This document shows positions 45,065 to 53,353 of a DNA stretch of 53,353 bases, one piece after another. Made by a program: the position numbers and the translations under genes. Source of the stretch: Gammaproteobacteria bacterium (GTDB taxonomy: Bacteria; Pseudomonadota; Gammaproteobacteria; Arenicellales; Poriferihabitantaceae). The stretch's first letter is position 1; each line of letters begins with the position of its first letter. The stretch spans positions 1 to 53,353 of the forward strand of contig JAPOSW010000059.1 in the NCBI GenBank assembly GCA_026709505.1. The letters run 5' to 3'. The notes below the pieces were generated by a model, which ran no database searches, was not told the origin of the DNA, and saw nothing but the letters and a program-made list of their open reading frames with translations.

Positions 45065-46662
45065 ATGAATGCAGGAACTCGGACAGAACGCCGTCCGTTG
45101 CCGATCGGCTACCAGTCGTTTTCGGATCTTCGAAAGGAGGGCTGCTACTATGTCGACAAGACCCCCCTGATACGGGAGATGATCCGGCAGGGAAGGTACT
45201 ACTTCCTTTCCCGTCCCCGCCGTTTCGGCAAGAGCCTGCTGGTGGATACCCTGCAGGAACTGTTCGAGGGGAACGAACCGCTGTTCCGGGGTCTGGACAT
45301 CCATCCGCACTGGGACTGGTCGGTCCGGCATCCCGTGGTCCGCCTGACCCTGGACGGAAAGGTCGACACGCCGGTGAATCTGGAAAATGACGTACTCAAC
45401 CAGCTATACAAAGTCGAGCTGGAATTTGACCTGAAGACCTTTCCCTCGGTGCGTACCGCTCCCGAGCGGCTGGAGAATGTCCTTTACTTTCTGCACCGGG
45501 CGACCGGCCGGCAGGCGGTGGTGCTGGTTGATGAATACGACAAGCCCGTGCTGGACGTGCTGGAGGATCAGGAGAAGGCCCGGGCAAACCGGGATTGCCT
45601 GAAGGAGATATACGGCATCCTGAAGAGTTCCCAGAAGCACATCTGCCTTGTGTTCGTCACCGGCATCACGATGTTTTCCAAGACCAGTTTTTCTTCCGGT
45701 CTGAACAATCTCGATGACATCAGCCTGTACCCTCCCCTGGCTTCGATTTGCGGATATAAGGACCGCGATCTCGATACGGTGTTTGCCCCGGAGCTGGAAG
45801 GACTGGACCGGGAGGAAATCCGGAGGCGGTACAACGGCTACAGCTGGCTGGGTGCCGAGAAGCTCTACAACCCGCACGACATTCTCCACCTGTTCAATGA
45901 GCGTGAATACAGGGAACACTGGTTCCAGTCCGGGGAGCCGGGCTACCTGTACCGGCTGCTGGAAAGGAACCGGGTCACTCCCATGCAGGTGGAGAACCGG
46001 GTGGTCGACGCGGCTCTTGTTTTGAAGTTCGAGCTGGACAAGTTCAGTCACGAGGCACTGCTGTTCCAGTCCGGGTACCTGACCATTGCAAAAAAGGAGC
46101 GGCAGGGCACGCGCACCGTGTACCGTCTGGACTACCCGAACTTACGAGGTGCAGAGCAGTTTCAGCATCGGGCTGGCCGATCACCTGACCGGCTGTGGGC
46201 GGGAGATTGCACAGGCGGGAAACGAGCTGGTCAAGGCTCTGGAGGACAGGGACTTTCCGGCGTTCATGGCGAAGGTCCAGGCAATGCTGAGGGGGATTCC
46301 CCATGCATGGCATGACAGCGGGAATCTGGGCAGCTACGAGTCCTGGTATGCGAGCCTGCTGTACATGAGCTTCCGGACCACGCCGGTGGAGCTGAAGGCG
46401 GAGGAAATGACCGGCCATGGCCGCTCGGACATGGTGGTCCTGCATGAGGGACAGGTGTTCGTGCTGGAATTGAAGACGGTCAAGGGCAGCAAAAACATGG
46501 GGAAAAAGTGAAGGAGAGCCTTGACGGGGCCATGGCGCAGATTCGTGAGAAGGGCTATGCCGAGAAGTACCGGGACCGCGGAGAACCCATTCACCTGATC
46601 GGCATGGCGTTTGGACGGAAAAAACGCAACCTGTGCTGGACATTCGTGTCGAGAAGCTTTGA
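45065..46662 (+). pseudogene. AAA-ATPase-like / PD-(D/E)XK protein, copy 4 (three frameshifts)
   Basis: A tandem partner of copy 3 at an offset of 1,774 bp. The frame is sound through the P-loop ('RPRRFGKSLLVDTL') and Walker B, then breaks at about 46142, where CCGAACTTACGAG has one extra T compared with the expected CCGAACTACGAG. A second break is in the G-run before 46505 (ATGGGGAAAAAGTG), and a third is a 2-base gain near 46633 (AACCTGTGCTGG). After correction the protein would end at TGA 46660-46662 and keep Asp in 'GRSDMVVLHEG' and 'LELK'. As it stands, only the first 360 residues or so plus foreign tail can be made. Confidence 0.85.
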
Positions 46663-46967
46663 GTTCTGGCCTGAATTCGGACATGTGCGTTTTCAGTCAA
46701 GCTCTTCTTTTTTGAATGTACATGCTCAGTTGAAACCCTTCCATTGCCAACTCAAGTATGAACATCCGTATAAGCTGTGCGCAAAATCAATCTGTCAGAA
46801 TCGCATAACTCAAAAAAGGGAGAGGGGCGAGCAGCTATGAAGTCCTTGAAAATCTGAGGGTGGCTTCTGATCATTCACCCTGGTTCCAGTCCCCGTTTCG
46901 AATTTTCCCGTCAATCTATCAATGGGAATAACGAAACCCGTATAACCATATGATGGATTAAATCAGA
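46663..46967. other. about 300 bp without a gene
   Basis: Between AAA copy 4 and lnt there is no supported ORF, RNA or repeat. The 5' part is the run-out of the copy 4 frame. No remnant of corC was recognised here or before copy 3. Confidence 0.4.
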
Positions 46968-48467
46968 ATGAGAACTGCATTGGCAGTGCTGGCAGGCGGC
47001 ATTCATGTTCTTGCATTTGCTCCGTTTTACTGGTGGCCGTTATCCATCGTCAGTCTTTCGCTGCTGTTCTATCTCTGGCTTGACGCATCACCTCGTGGTG
47101 CCCTGTTTTATGGCTATGTTTATGGGCTGGCCATGTTTGGGTTTGGGGTGTCATGGATGTACATCAGCCTGCATACATATGGAAACATGCCGGCATGGGC
47201 GGCTGTCTTGAGTGTTGGTCTGGGGATTGCCTATATTTCGATTTTTCCAGCCTTGTGCGGTCTCTTGCAGGGTTTACTAAAGGGTTCCGATCCCTGGTTG
47301 CGTCTCTGTTTGGTGATGCCTTCAATCTGGATTTTTCTCGAATGGATCCGCGGCTGGTTTCTGACGGGATTTCCCTGGCTCTCCATGGGCTATGCCTATC
47401 TGGAGACGCCCTTGTCGAACCTGGCACCGCTGGGTGGCGTGTATCTTGTCGGGCTGGTTTCGGCAATGAGCGCCGGGGTCCTGGCTGCGTTGGTGCGACT
47501 GCGCTCGATCAACAGTGTTTTTTCCGCGATTGGCATCGCAGTTCTATGGGGTGCAGGGTGGGTGCTTAACACCACGGCCTGGACATTGCAAGAGGGCGAT
47601 CCCATTCAAGTTGGCATTGTTCAGAACAATGTGTCCATCCAGTCGAAATGGGATGAGGCCGAATCCCAGCGGATCATTGAAGACTACATCAATGCAAGCG
47701 CAGATTTGCTTGAGCAGGACCTGATCGTGTGGCCGGAGGCCGCGATTCCTGATTATCTGGACAATCTGAATGCGAATTTCTGGAGGTTTGTCGAGCATCA
47801 TCCTGCTGATTTTGTTTTTGGCGTGTTGTTCAGAGAACAATCCGGCGATGCCAATCTGTACTACAACAGCGTGGCGTCAGTGACGGACAGGATTCATCTC
47901 TATCACAAGCATCACCTGGTTCCCTTTGGAGAATACTTTCCGGCTCAGTGGCTCTTTGGACCACTGCTCAATATGCTGGACATGCCGATGGCTTCATTTA
48001 CTGCCGGACGGGCAAATCAGTATCCCCTCATTGCAGCAGGTAATTCTTTTGCTGTGTCAATTTGCTATGAGGATGCCTTCCCGAATGATGGACGTTTTCA
48101 GATCAAGCGTTCCGGATTGATGCTCAATGTGAGTGAAGACATCTGGTTCGGCAATTCGCTGGCGCCGCACCAGAGACTGCAGATGGCTCGCTTTCGTGCG
48201 CGGGAGAGTGAGCGGGTGATGATTCGGGCATCCAATACCGGACTGTCATCCATCATCAACTGGAAGGGCGGAGTGGATAGTCATGCTCCGCAGTTTGAGC
48301 GGGCCGTGCTCAAGGGCGAGGTTCAGCCGCGCTCTGGGATTACTCCCTATGTTGCATATGGTGATGTGTCAGTACTGGTTCTCGTCGGTACAATGTTGGT
48401 AATCTTCATTTTGCGGGAATTTGTGATTCTGAAGCAGAAGTTAAGACAGAAAGAGAGGGATGCATGA
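46968..48467 (+). CDS. lnt: apolipoprotein N-acyltransferase
   Basis: An inner-membrane enzyme that adds the third acyl chain to lipoproteins. It is 499 residues: six or more membrane helices in the first 200 residues, then a periplasmic nitrilase-like domain, and a last helix (about 466-485). The catalytic triad fits: Glu in 'IVWPEAAIPDYL', Lys in 'LYHKHHLVPFGEYFP', Cys in 'AVSICYEDAFP'. It normally follows ybeX/corC; that gene is missing and AAA copies 3-4 precede it. Confidence 0.94.
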   Translation: MRTALAVLAGGIHVLAFAPFYWWPLSIVSLSLLFYLWLDASPRGALFYGYVYGLAMFGFGVSWMYISLHTYGNMPAWAAVLSVGLGIAYISIFPALCGLLQGLLKGSDPWLRLCLVMPSIWIFLEWIRGWFLTGFPWLSMGYAYLETPLSNLAPLGGVYLVGLVSAMSAGVLAALVRLRSINSVFSAIGIAVLWGAGWVLNTTAWTLQEGDPIQVGIVQNNVSIQSKWDEAESQRIIEDYINASADLLEQDLIVWPEAAIPDYLDNLNANFWRFVEHHPADFVFGVLFREQSGDANLYYNSVASVTDRIHLYHKHHLVPFGEYFPAQWLFGPLLNMLDMPMASFTAGRANQYPLIAAGNSFAVSICYEDAFPNDGRFQIKRSGLMLNVSEDIWFGNSLAPHQRLQMARFRARESERVMIRASNTGLSSIINWKGGVDSHAPQFERAVLKGEVQPRSGITPYVAYGDVSVLVLVGTMLVIFILREFVILKQKLRQKERDA

Positions 48468-48570
48468 TGGGCTTTTTTCAAGCAACGAAAAAATTGAGAA
48501 CGAGTGGAAAGTTTTGTGGTAAGATGTTTGCATATATCTAAATATTGGTTGGCTTGCATTGCCAAGTTTA

Positions 48571-48930
48571 ATGAATATCAAAGCAAATAGTAGGATTTTA
48601 GTGTCTGATTTTAGATCGGTAGAATCAGTCGAAAAATTGTCTAAAAATTACTGCATTTCTTTAATAATCATGCGGTTGCCCCCCCCCCCCCCACCTATAC
48701 CAAAATTAGACCTTTTTGAGTTTCTAATCTTCGGTGCCTCAGCGGTGCCAGTTCTGCATAGTTCGATTTATTCCTGCTCTACTGGCGGGCGCATACTTCT
48801 TGAAAAAGTCATTACTGGGTTGTTGTACTTGCATCGCAAGTTCAGCATCAGCGACAGGCCACCGCCCATGATATTACGGTGTGCTTCAATAAAAATGACA
48901 AGTCCTCTTCTTGTCTTAGTCACTTCATAG
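48571..48930 (+). CDS. doubtful ORF containing a poly-C tract
   Basis: A 119-codon ORF from ATG 48571 (an in-frame TTG at 48559 is possible) inside the 485-bp gap between lnt and the next operon. It includes a run of prolines encoded by 14 consecutive C. No family is recognised, no ribosome site is evident, and codon use looks random. It may be non-coding DNA; if real, the poly-C tract would make it prone to frame switching. Confidence 0.2.
   Translation: MNIKANSRILVSDFRSVESVEKLSKNYCISLIIMRLPPPPPPIPKLDLFEFLIFGASAVPVLHSSIYSCSTGGRILLEKVITGLLYLHRKFSISDRPPPMILRCASIKMTSPLLVLVTS
48679..48692 (+). repeat. homopolymer tract of 14 C
   Basis: Fourteen consecutive C bases, very unusual in otherwise AT-rich flanks (48470-48680 is about one third GC). 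Tracts of this length slip readily and serve as on/off switches in some bacteria, though they are also frequent assembly errors. It lies 260 bp upstream of the 48953 operon, where it could also alter promoter spacing. Confidence 0.9.
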
Positions 48931-48952
48931 CGATGCGCTCTGGAGTTGAAAG

Positions 48953-51163
48953 ATGATGCCTAGTAAAGAAGAGATGACACCTGCTGAACAAGTGCTTGAA
49001 AAAGTGCTTGAAAAAATTGTTAAGTTTAAAGTTGGGATCATTCTTATTCTCTATCTTTACGTTTCTTCATTGGGTCTTATTTATGATTATGCTTACTACC
49101 AGCTAGGTTACGGCATCCATGTCGTTCACTATGTTAATTGGGAAGATTTGGTATTCTCTATCCTTAAAAATTCGAGTTTATCCTTCATAATCTTTCTTTT
49201 ACTTAGTTCATTTCTTCTTATCATATATATTTTTTATAAAATTTTAAATTTTCTACTTGCTAAAAAGACAGAGTATTTTCCTGTATTTCAGGAGTTTCTT
49301 GAGTCTGTTAAGGAAAAGTATTCCTTTAGTTTTCGTGAGTTTCTTGAGTCTGTTAAGGAAAAGTATTCCTTTAGTTTTCGTGAGTTTCTTGAGTCTGTTA
49401 GGAAAAAGAATCCTTTTGAGTTTATCAATCTTGAGTCTATTGATAATCAGAAGCTTATTGAGTCTATTCAGAATAAGTATGCGGGTTTACCCGAACAATT
49501 ACAATTTCATAAAACAGCATATGAACAAAATATTCAAAGCAGGCTTCGTAATGAACAAAACTCAAGCGAACCGAGAAAGTCTTATATTTATGCATATAAA
49601 AATGTAATTAAAGTACTACATTTTTTCCTCATAGTAGCTGAGTTCATCCTTGCCGCCTCAGAGTCGCCCCTGTTGGTTTTTGCGCAGATTTTCGGTTTTC
49701 TCCTGCAGGCTTATGCGCTGATTTTCAGTTTGTTCCTGTCAGCTTATGTGTGGGTTTCTACATTGACTCTGTTGATATCTGTGTCGATTTTCGCATTGAT
49801 CCGATCGGTTTCTACGCCGATTTTTAGAGTAGCGTTGTCAGTTTTCGGGAAAGTATGCATCGTTGCAGTAGCTTTCTTTGTAATTCTGATTGGGGTGGAA
49901 GTAACATTTTTGACTGCACAAGCCGAATTTCAAAAACCTCCTGTCAATGCAGGCATGGTATGTGTTAAGAGGCCAGAAGCCTGCATTGATCAGCCGTTGT
50001 TCAATATCGGTTCTTTAGGAAATTTTCTAGTATTTTGTAAAGGCCGAGTTCAATCCAAAGGCGCGACTGGGTCTATTGGCAAGACTCAGGCTTCCTCGAA
50101 ACCCTGCAAATCCAATGAAAATGAGATAAACCCTAAATGGCCGACACTGATTGACCATGTGGTACACGAATTGCGTCAATTCACCTTTGTGTGGATACCC
50201 AGCTTGATCAAATTCAATGAAATAAAAAAGTTGATTCTATCAACCACTAATCAGGAACCCTGGGGATTAAAGGATAATGTTCTCATTATTCCATATGACA
50301 ATGTTTCATGTATTCATAGTGGCGACCTGACTAAAAAAACCTGCAAAGATTCACCCATCACTCATGGGATGCTTTTTGAGCAAGGAGAAATGTTGGAGAG
50401 GTCCATTCGTGATGGCCATCATCGAATTCTCGATTCCATTGACATTCATGATTTGCATGTTGGTGACTTGCACCTGTCGCACGAAAAAAACCGGAAAACC
50501 AGTCATTCCGACACCATTGAGGTGATAAACGGGCATGATTCCTCAATCCGGAACGTTTTAGAGGGAACACGCAAAGAGGTTTTGTTGAACCGGCAAGAGA
50601 TTAGAAGGGGATTTGCGGATTCTCCACCAATCAAGCATCTCTACCACTTTGGCTGTTTTCCTCTTGGAGTAGACAAGTTCTCATGCGAATGGGATCAGGA
50701 AAACTTGCATAACATGAAGGAAACGATTGGAAAGGTTCACGAGGAAATTAATCGGTGTGGGCATGAACAGGGTCAAGACAAGCGACCACAAGTGCTGATC
50801 AAGGGTTTTGCCAGTCCTGAACCTTACAAAGTCATGTCGGATCAAAGGAACTGTGCTTTAGCAAACAGGCGAATGCTGGAAGTTGCACGATTTCTTTGGA
50901 AAAAAGACGGCTATCGTGAAGAAGACTTTGACAGACATCTAAAGGGTTTCGATCCCGATTCATGCGGGCCGGAAAACAAGAGCCAGTTGTCGCTTCCCCT
51001 CAAGAACTACGATTTGATCATGAAGCCGTGGTCAAAATATGATCAGTTGAAAAGCGAGATGGTTGCTGATTCAAGTGGCATGAAATTGAATTCAGTCAAT
51101 CGAGGAGTCAGGGTTGAAGTCAATCACCTTGGAAAATGCCACATTGGTTATGCAAGCGGTTGA
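48953..51163 (+). CDS. polytopic membrane protein with 15-residue repeats and OmpA-like C-terminus
   Basis: A 736-residue protein of no family I can name as a whole. Order: two helices (about 24-48, 75-103); three 15-residue repeats 'EFLESVKEKYSFSFR' (114-157); a helical linker; four hydrophobic segments (about 217-236, 240-265, 267-285, 297-322); a large soluble region (323-554); and an OmpA/MotB-like end (about 555-728) with 'VLIKGFASPEPYKVMSDQRN' and 'CALANRRMLEVARFL' and the closing 'NRGVRVEV'. That end suggests peptidoglycan binding in the periplasm. GGAG lies 8-10 bases before ATG 48953. The 5' half is strongly AT-rich. It overlaps the next gene as TGATG, so it heads an operon. Confidence 0.7.
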   Translation: MMPSKEEMTPAEQVLEKVLEKIVKFKVGIILILYLYVSSLGLIYDYAYYQLGYGIHVVHYVNWEDLVFSILKNSSLSFIIFLLLSSFLLIIYIFYKILNFLLAKKTEYFPVFQEFLESVKEKYSFSFREFLESVKEKYSFSFREFLESVRKKNPFEFINLESIDNQKLIESIQNKYAGLPEQLQFHKTAYEQNIQSRLRNEQNSSEPRKSYIYAYKNVIKVLHFFLIVAEFILAASESPLLVFAQIFGFLLQAYALIFSLFLSAYVWVSTLTLLISVSIFALIRSVSTPIFRVALSVFGKVCIVAVAFFVILIGVEVTFLTAQAEFQKPPVNAGMVCVKRPEACIDQPLFNIGSLGNFLVFCKGRVQSKGATGSIGKTQASSKPCKSNENEINPKWPTLIDHVVHELRQFTFVWIPSLIKFNEIKKLILSTTNQEPWGLKDNVLIIPYDNVSCIHSGDLTKKTCKDSPITHGMLFEQGEMLERSIRDGHHRILDSIDIHDLHVGDLHLSHEKNRKTSHSDTIEVINGHDSSIRNVLEGTRKEVLLNRQEIRRGFADSPPIKHLYHFGCFPLGVDKFSCEWDQENLHNMKETIGKVHEEINRCGHEQGQDKRPQVLIKGFASPEPYKVMSDQRNCALANRRMLEVARFLWKKDGYREEDFDRHLKGFDPDSCGPENKSQLSLPLKNYDLIMKPWSKYDQLKSEMVADSSGMKLNSVNRGVRVEVNHLGKCHIGYASG
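49292..49426 (+). repeat. three tandem 45-bp coding repeats
   Basis: Units 49292-49336 and 49337-49381 are identical over all 45 bases; 49382-49426 is a diverged third copy. The length is a multiple of three, so the frame is kept and each unit adds 15 residues (EFLESVKEKYSFSFR) to the loop after the second membrane helix. Perfect identity of the first two points to a recent slippage duplication, and copy number may vary between strains. Confidence 0.9.
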
Positions 51164-52227
51164 TGAACATTGCGCTACTGGCAATTAGGGGTCTTACCGC
51201 CATGAATGTTCTGCGGATGTGTTGCTTGAGCTGGAGACGAGCAAGGTGGGCAGGGTTAATGGTTATTTTGAATCTTCAAGATGCGGTACCCGTGACTTGC
51301 TGGGTTAACCGGCATCACCTGAGATTGTTCATTGCGGTGATTTCGATTTCGGCAATGACCGGCCAGGCCCATGCAGAAAGTCCAGAGCGCGAGTTCGCCT
51401 CGCATGCGCTGGCCTTGCGGCAGTCCGCGCTGGACGGAGAGCAACAGTTCAGTGACGTCATGAACCGGATGCCGGGGTCGGGAATTCTGGAGTCCGAAAC
51501 GCTGTCCTGGCTGTGGAGCCTGTCATTCCCGAACATGATCGTGAAGCTGGGGAGGCATCGGTCCGAAGCGCCGGTATCGCTGTACTACGATCCGCTTCTC
51601 GACATTGCCGTGCTGGCGTTCTGGGAGCGAGACGGGAACGGCTACGGCGTCAAGGCTGTCCGTGCCCTGCCCGGAGCATGGATGGGGTCGGGGGTTCGGG
51701 AGCCGTCGGCGCAGCCGCCATGGATTGGGGAGGAGAATGCCCTGTCTTCGCTGCTCCGGATGGCTGGCGAGCGGCTTGAGGCGTTTGAAGAACTGCATCC
51801 TCCGGGTGCGCATGAACGCGGAAGGAGCGGCACGACCTTTGCCGAGGCGGCAGAGGGCATGCGGGCGGTGATGGCGCGGCTGGCATGGAATGCGGGCCAG
51901 CGGGTCCAGTGGACGGAGCCCGGTTCGTCTAGGCAGTGGCTGGTTCCGCTGCTTGAGGACGTCGAGCGGGCGCTGCTGGCATCGGATGTCCGGCACATCA
52001 TGGAAGTCGCGCCTGAAACCGATTCGGCTACTGCTGAAGCGCTGGCACGTCTGCCGGGCGAGTACGTCAAGGAGACTGCACTGGACCTGGTTGTGGGATC
52101 GTCTGAAAGCCGGCTGCTGATCGCCTCTTCCCCGGCTGATGGCGATACCTATATAATGGCGACTTGCCAGATAAGTGCATCGCTGTGTCTGCCCAGCCGA
52201 CTTGCGCTGTTATCACTGACAGATTAA
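51163..52227 (+). CDS. secreted protein of unknown function
   Basis: An unrecognised protein of 354 residues from ATG 51163, whose first base is the last base of the preceding stop codon. A GTG at 51292 gives a better signal peptide (about 25 residues ending 'SAMTGQAHA', cleaved before ESPE) and a protein of 311 residues; this start is preferred. The mature part is Ala-, Glu- and Arg-rich, mostly helical, with two aromatic regions ('ETLSWLWSLSFPNMIVKLG' and 'YYDPLLDIAVLAFWERDGNG'). GC content is far above that of the preceding gene. It sits between a cell-wall-anchored membrane protein and a secreted coiled-coil protein, so an envelope role is likely. Confidence 0.6.
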   Translation: MNIALLAIRGLTAMNVLRMCCLSWRRARWAGLMVILNLQDAVPVTCWVNRHHLRLFIAVISISAMTGQAHAESPEREFASHALALRQSALDGEQQFSDVMNRMPGSGILESETLSWLWSLSFPNMIVKLGRHRSEAPVSLYYDPLLDIAVLAFWERDGNGYGVKAVRALPGAWMGSGVREPSAQPPWIGEENALSSLLRMAGERLEAFEELHPPGAHERGRSGTTFAEAAEGMRAVMARLAWNAGQRVQWTEPGSSRQWLVPLLEDVERALLASDVRHIMEVAPETDSATAEALARLPGEYVKETALDLVVGSSESRLLIASSPADGDTYIMATCQISASLCLPSRLALLSLTD

Positions 52228-52247
52228 CTGACCAAATGGGGGATTGA

Positions 52248-53353
52248 ATGAATCTATGTAATAAATGTCTGGTTATGGGTGGATCTAAAATCATGATAAT
52301 TTCCCTAGTGATGGTCATCATGCTGACGATATTGGTGCCAGTTACGCATGCTGGTCTGAGCAGCAGTTTTGCGGGTACAGAACAGGCTGGAGGCGCTTTA
52401 GGGAATATTCTTCACAAGGGTAAGGAGGCGTTGAGCAAGTCTATGAACTGTGTTGTCAAGGACGATAGGGACTGCATGAAAATAGCGGAGGAATTTCTGT
52501 CCAGCGCAAAGGGGGAAATTCTTTTCGGTTCTTCTGTATTAGCTAATGTCAGGGATATCTCTCAGGGAGCTGCCAAGGCAGTAAGCAAGTTAAATAAATT
52601 TGCAGCTGACTCAAAACAGGGTTTTGACAATGCCGCACGGGCACTGGCCATCAGCAAGAGCAGACGGGATGATCGGTGGAGCGAGGAACAGTCGATAGAC
52701 TTTCATGAAAAACCGTTGCAGGGGATAAAAACCGCCCTTGTCAGGAAATTGCCGTCTGTCCGCGCTGGTCATTCCGGCAGTGCAGGCGAGTTGCCGGCCC
52801 CGGAACTGTCCCTGTCATCCGGCGAGCCGGAGAAATGGAAGGACTACCGGAAGTACCGCAGTGCAGCGGTTGCGAACTGGGAAAGGAATGCCACTGAGAA
52901 ACAGAAGTCGTTCCGCAGGACGACGGGAGCGGGGCCGGAGGTCATGAACTTTCACGAATACCTGCAGCGGCAGGAATCCGGGGGTGCATACTCCGATGCC
53001 GTAGCCGGCATGAACGCAGGCGGCGGCTATGCATCGGCCCTGGGAGGGCTGGATGAAAAGGAGGAGGAGCAGCGCAGGCAGCGGCAACGGGCAGAGGAAG
53101 AGCGCATGCGGCAGGAGGAGGCAAGGCAGCGCGAGCTGGCCAGGGCGGAGCGTGAGGCAGAAGAAGAAAGAACGAGAGAGGAAGAGGAGAGGGAACTGGC
53201 GAGAGTCGAGCAGGAGCGGGAGCGTCAGAGGCAGCATGAACGTGAAGAGCGCGAGAGGGAGGAAGAGTATCGTCGCATGGAGCGCCTGGAACAGGCGCAG
53301 CAGCGGGCAATCCGGCAGCAGGCCTGGCAGAACATTGCGGAATCGCTGAACAG
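52248..53353 (+). CDS. exported protein with long charged helix, cut by the window edge
   Basis: An open frame from ATG 52248 (GGGGG seven bases upstream) to the right edge, at least 368 codons, no stop. Residues 1-35 are a signal peptide or N-terminal anchor ('IMIISLVMVIMLTILVP' then THA). About 36-135 is a small helical domain with two Cys. About 165-265 is a linker with 'FHEYLQRQESGG'. From about 272 to the edge is an almost pure Glu/Arg/Gln helix ('EEEQRRQRQRAEEERMRQEE' and repeats), typical of a long coiled coil or single alpha helix. Composition shifts from about 45% to over 60% GC along the gene. It is the third gene of the 48953 operon. No homologue is recognised. Confidence 0.7.
   Translation, partial: MNLCNKCLVMGGSKIMIISLVMVIMLTILVPVTHAGLSSSFAGTEQAGGALGNILHKGKEALSKSMNCVVKDDRDCMKIAEEFLSSAKGEILFGSSVLANVRDISQGAAKAVSKLNKFAADSKQGFDNAARALAISKSRRDDRWSEEQSIDFHEKPLQGIKTALVRKLPSVRAGHSGSAGELPAPELSLSSGEPEKWKDYRKYRSAAVANWERNATEKQKSFRRTTGAGPEVMNFHEYLQRQESGGAYSDAVAGMNAGGGYASALGGLDEKEEEQRRQRQRAEEERMRQEEARQRELARAEREAEEERTREEEERELARVEQERERQRQHEREEREREEEYRRMERLEQAQQRAIRQQAWQNIAESLN

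Noticed and set aside
49292-49426. CRISPR-like array
   Set aside because: The 45-bp units are directly adjacent with no spacers, keep the reading frame and encode protein repeats.

Overview
The window looks like a chromosomal segment of a gammaproteobacterium of roughly 50% GC that I cannot place further. The evidence is conserved gammaproteobacterial gene order: rnr-rlmB, ygfB-pepP-ubiH-ubiI/F, the small TIGR02449-type protein followed by zapA, 6S RNA just upstream of ygfA, and miaB-phoH-ybeY near lnt. These housekeeping blocks are broken up by accessory DNA with many decayed genes.

Layout. 1-900: the end of an IS1595-type element and two small unknown ORFs. 1081-7100: a rearranged zone with a decayed second copy of hisG, a dead IS1380-type transposase, a 379-bp MITE-like element with 26-bp inverted ends and a 9-bp target duplication, and a tandem pair of AAA-ATPase/PD-(D/E)XK genes (first intact, second broken). 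7104-25300: mainly housekeeping genes (hisG, rnr, rlmB, msrAB, a DUF498 gene, hom, an AbrB/PIN toxin-antitoxin pair, a three-frame relic, aceA, recJ, ppx, avtA, prc). 25488-28919: a frameshifted DUF4143-type ATPase and a Schlafen/AlbA_2-HATPase protein with an unusual C-terminus. 29083-35985: SDR, ygfB, pepP, two ubiquinone hydroxylases, a PfkB kinase, TIGR02449 and zapA. 36100-38140: an island of relics (DUF3800, PIN, antitoxin, methyltransferase) around an intact HEPN-like gene, sitting between zapA and the 6S RNA. 38366-48467: 6S RNA, ygfA, EVE, cyclophilin, miaB, phoH, ybeY, a second tandem AAA/PD-(D/E)XK pair where corC would be expected, then lnt. 48953 to the right edge: a compositionally mosaic three-gene operon of unknown function.

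The most unusual material is (i) the four AAA/PD-(D/E)XK copies at two distant sites. Each has a TATAAT-like box ending exactly 6 nt before the ATG, no Shine-Dalgarno and an inverted repeat over the box, which predicts leaderless, possibly self-controlled transcripts. (ii) The terminal operon joins a polytopic membrane protein carrying 15-residue repeats and an OmpA-like end to a secreted unknown protein and a secreted protein with a long charged helix. It is the best candidate here for an undescribed system. The function of both is inference.
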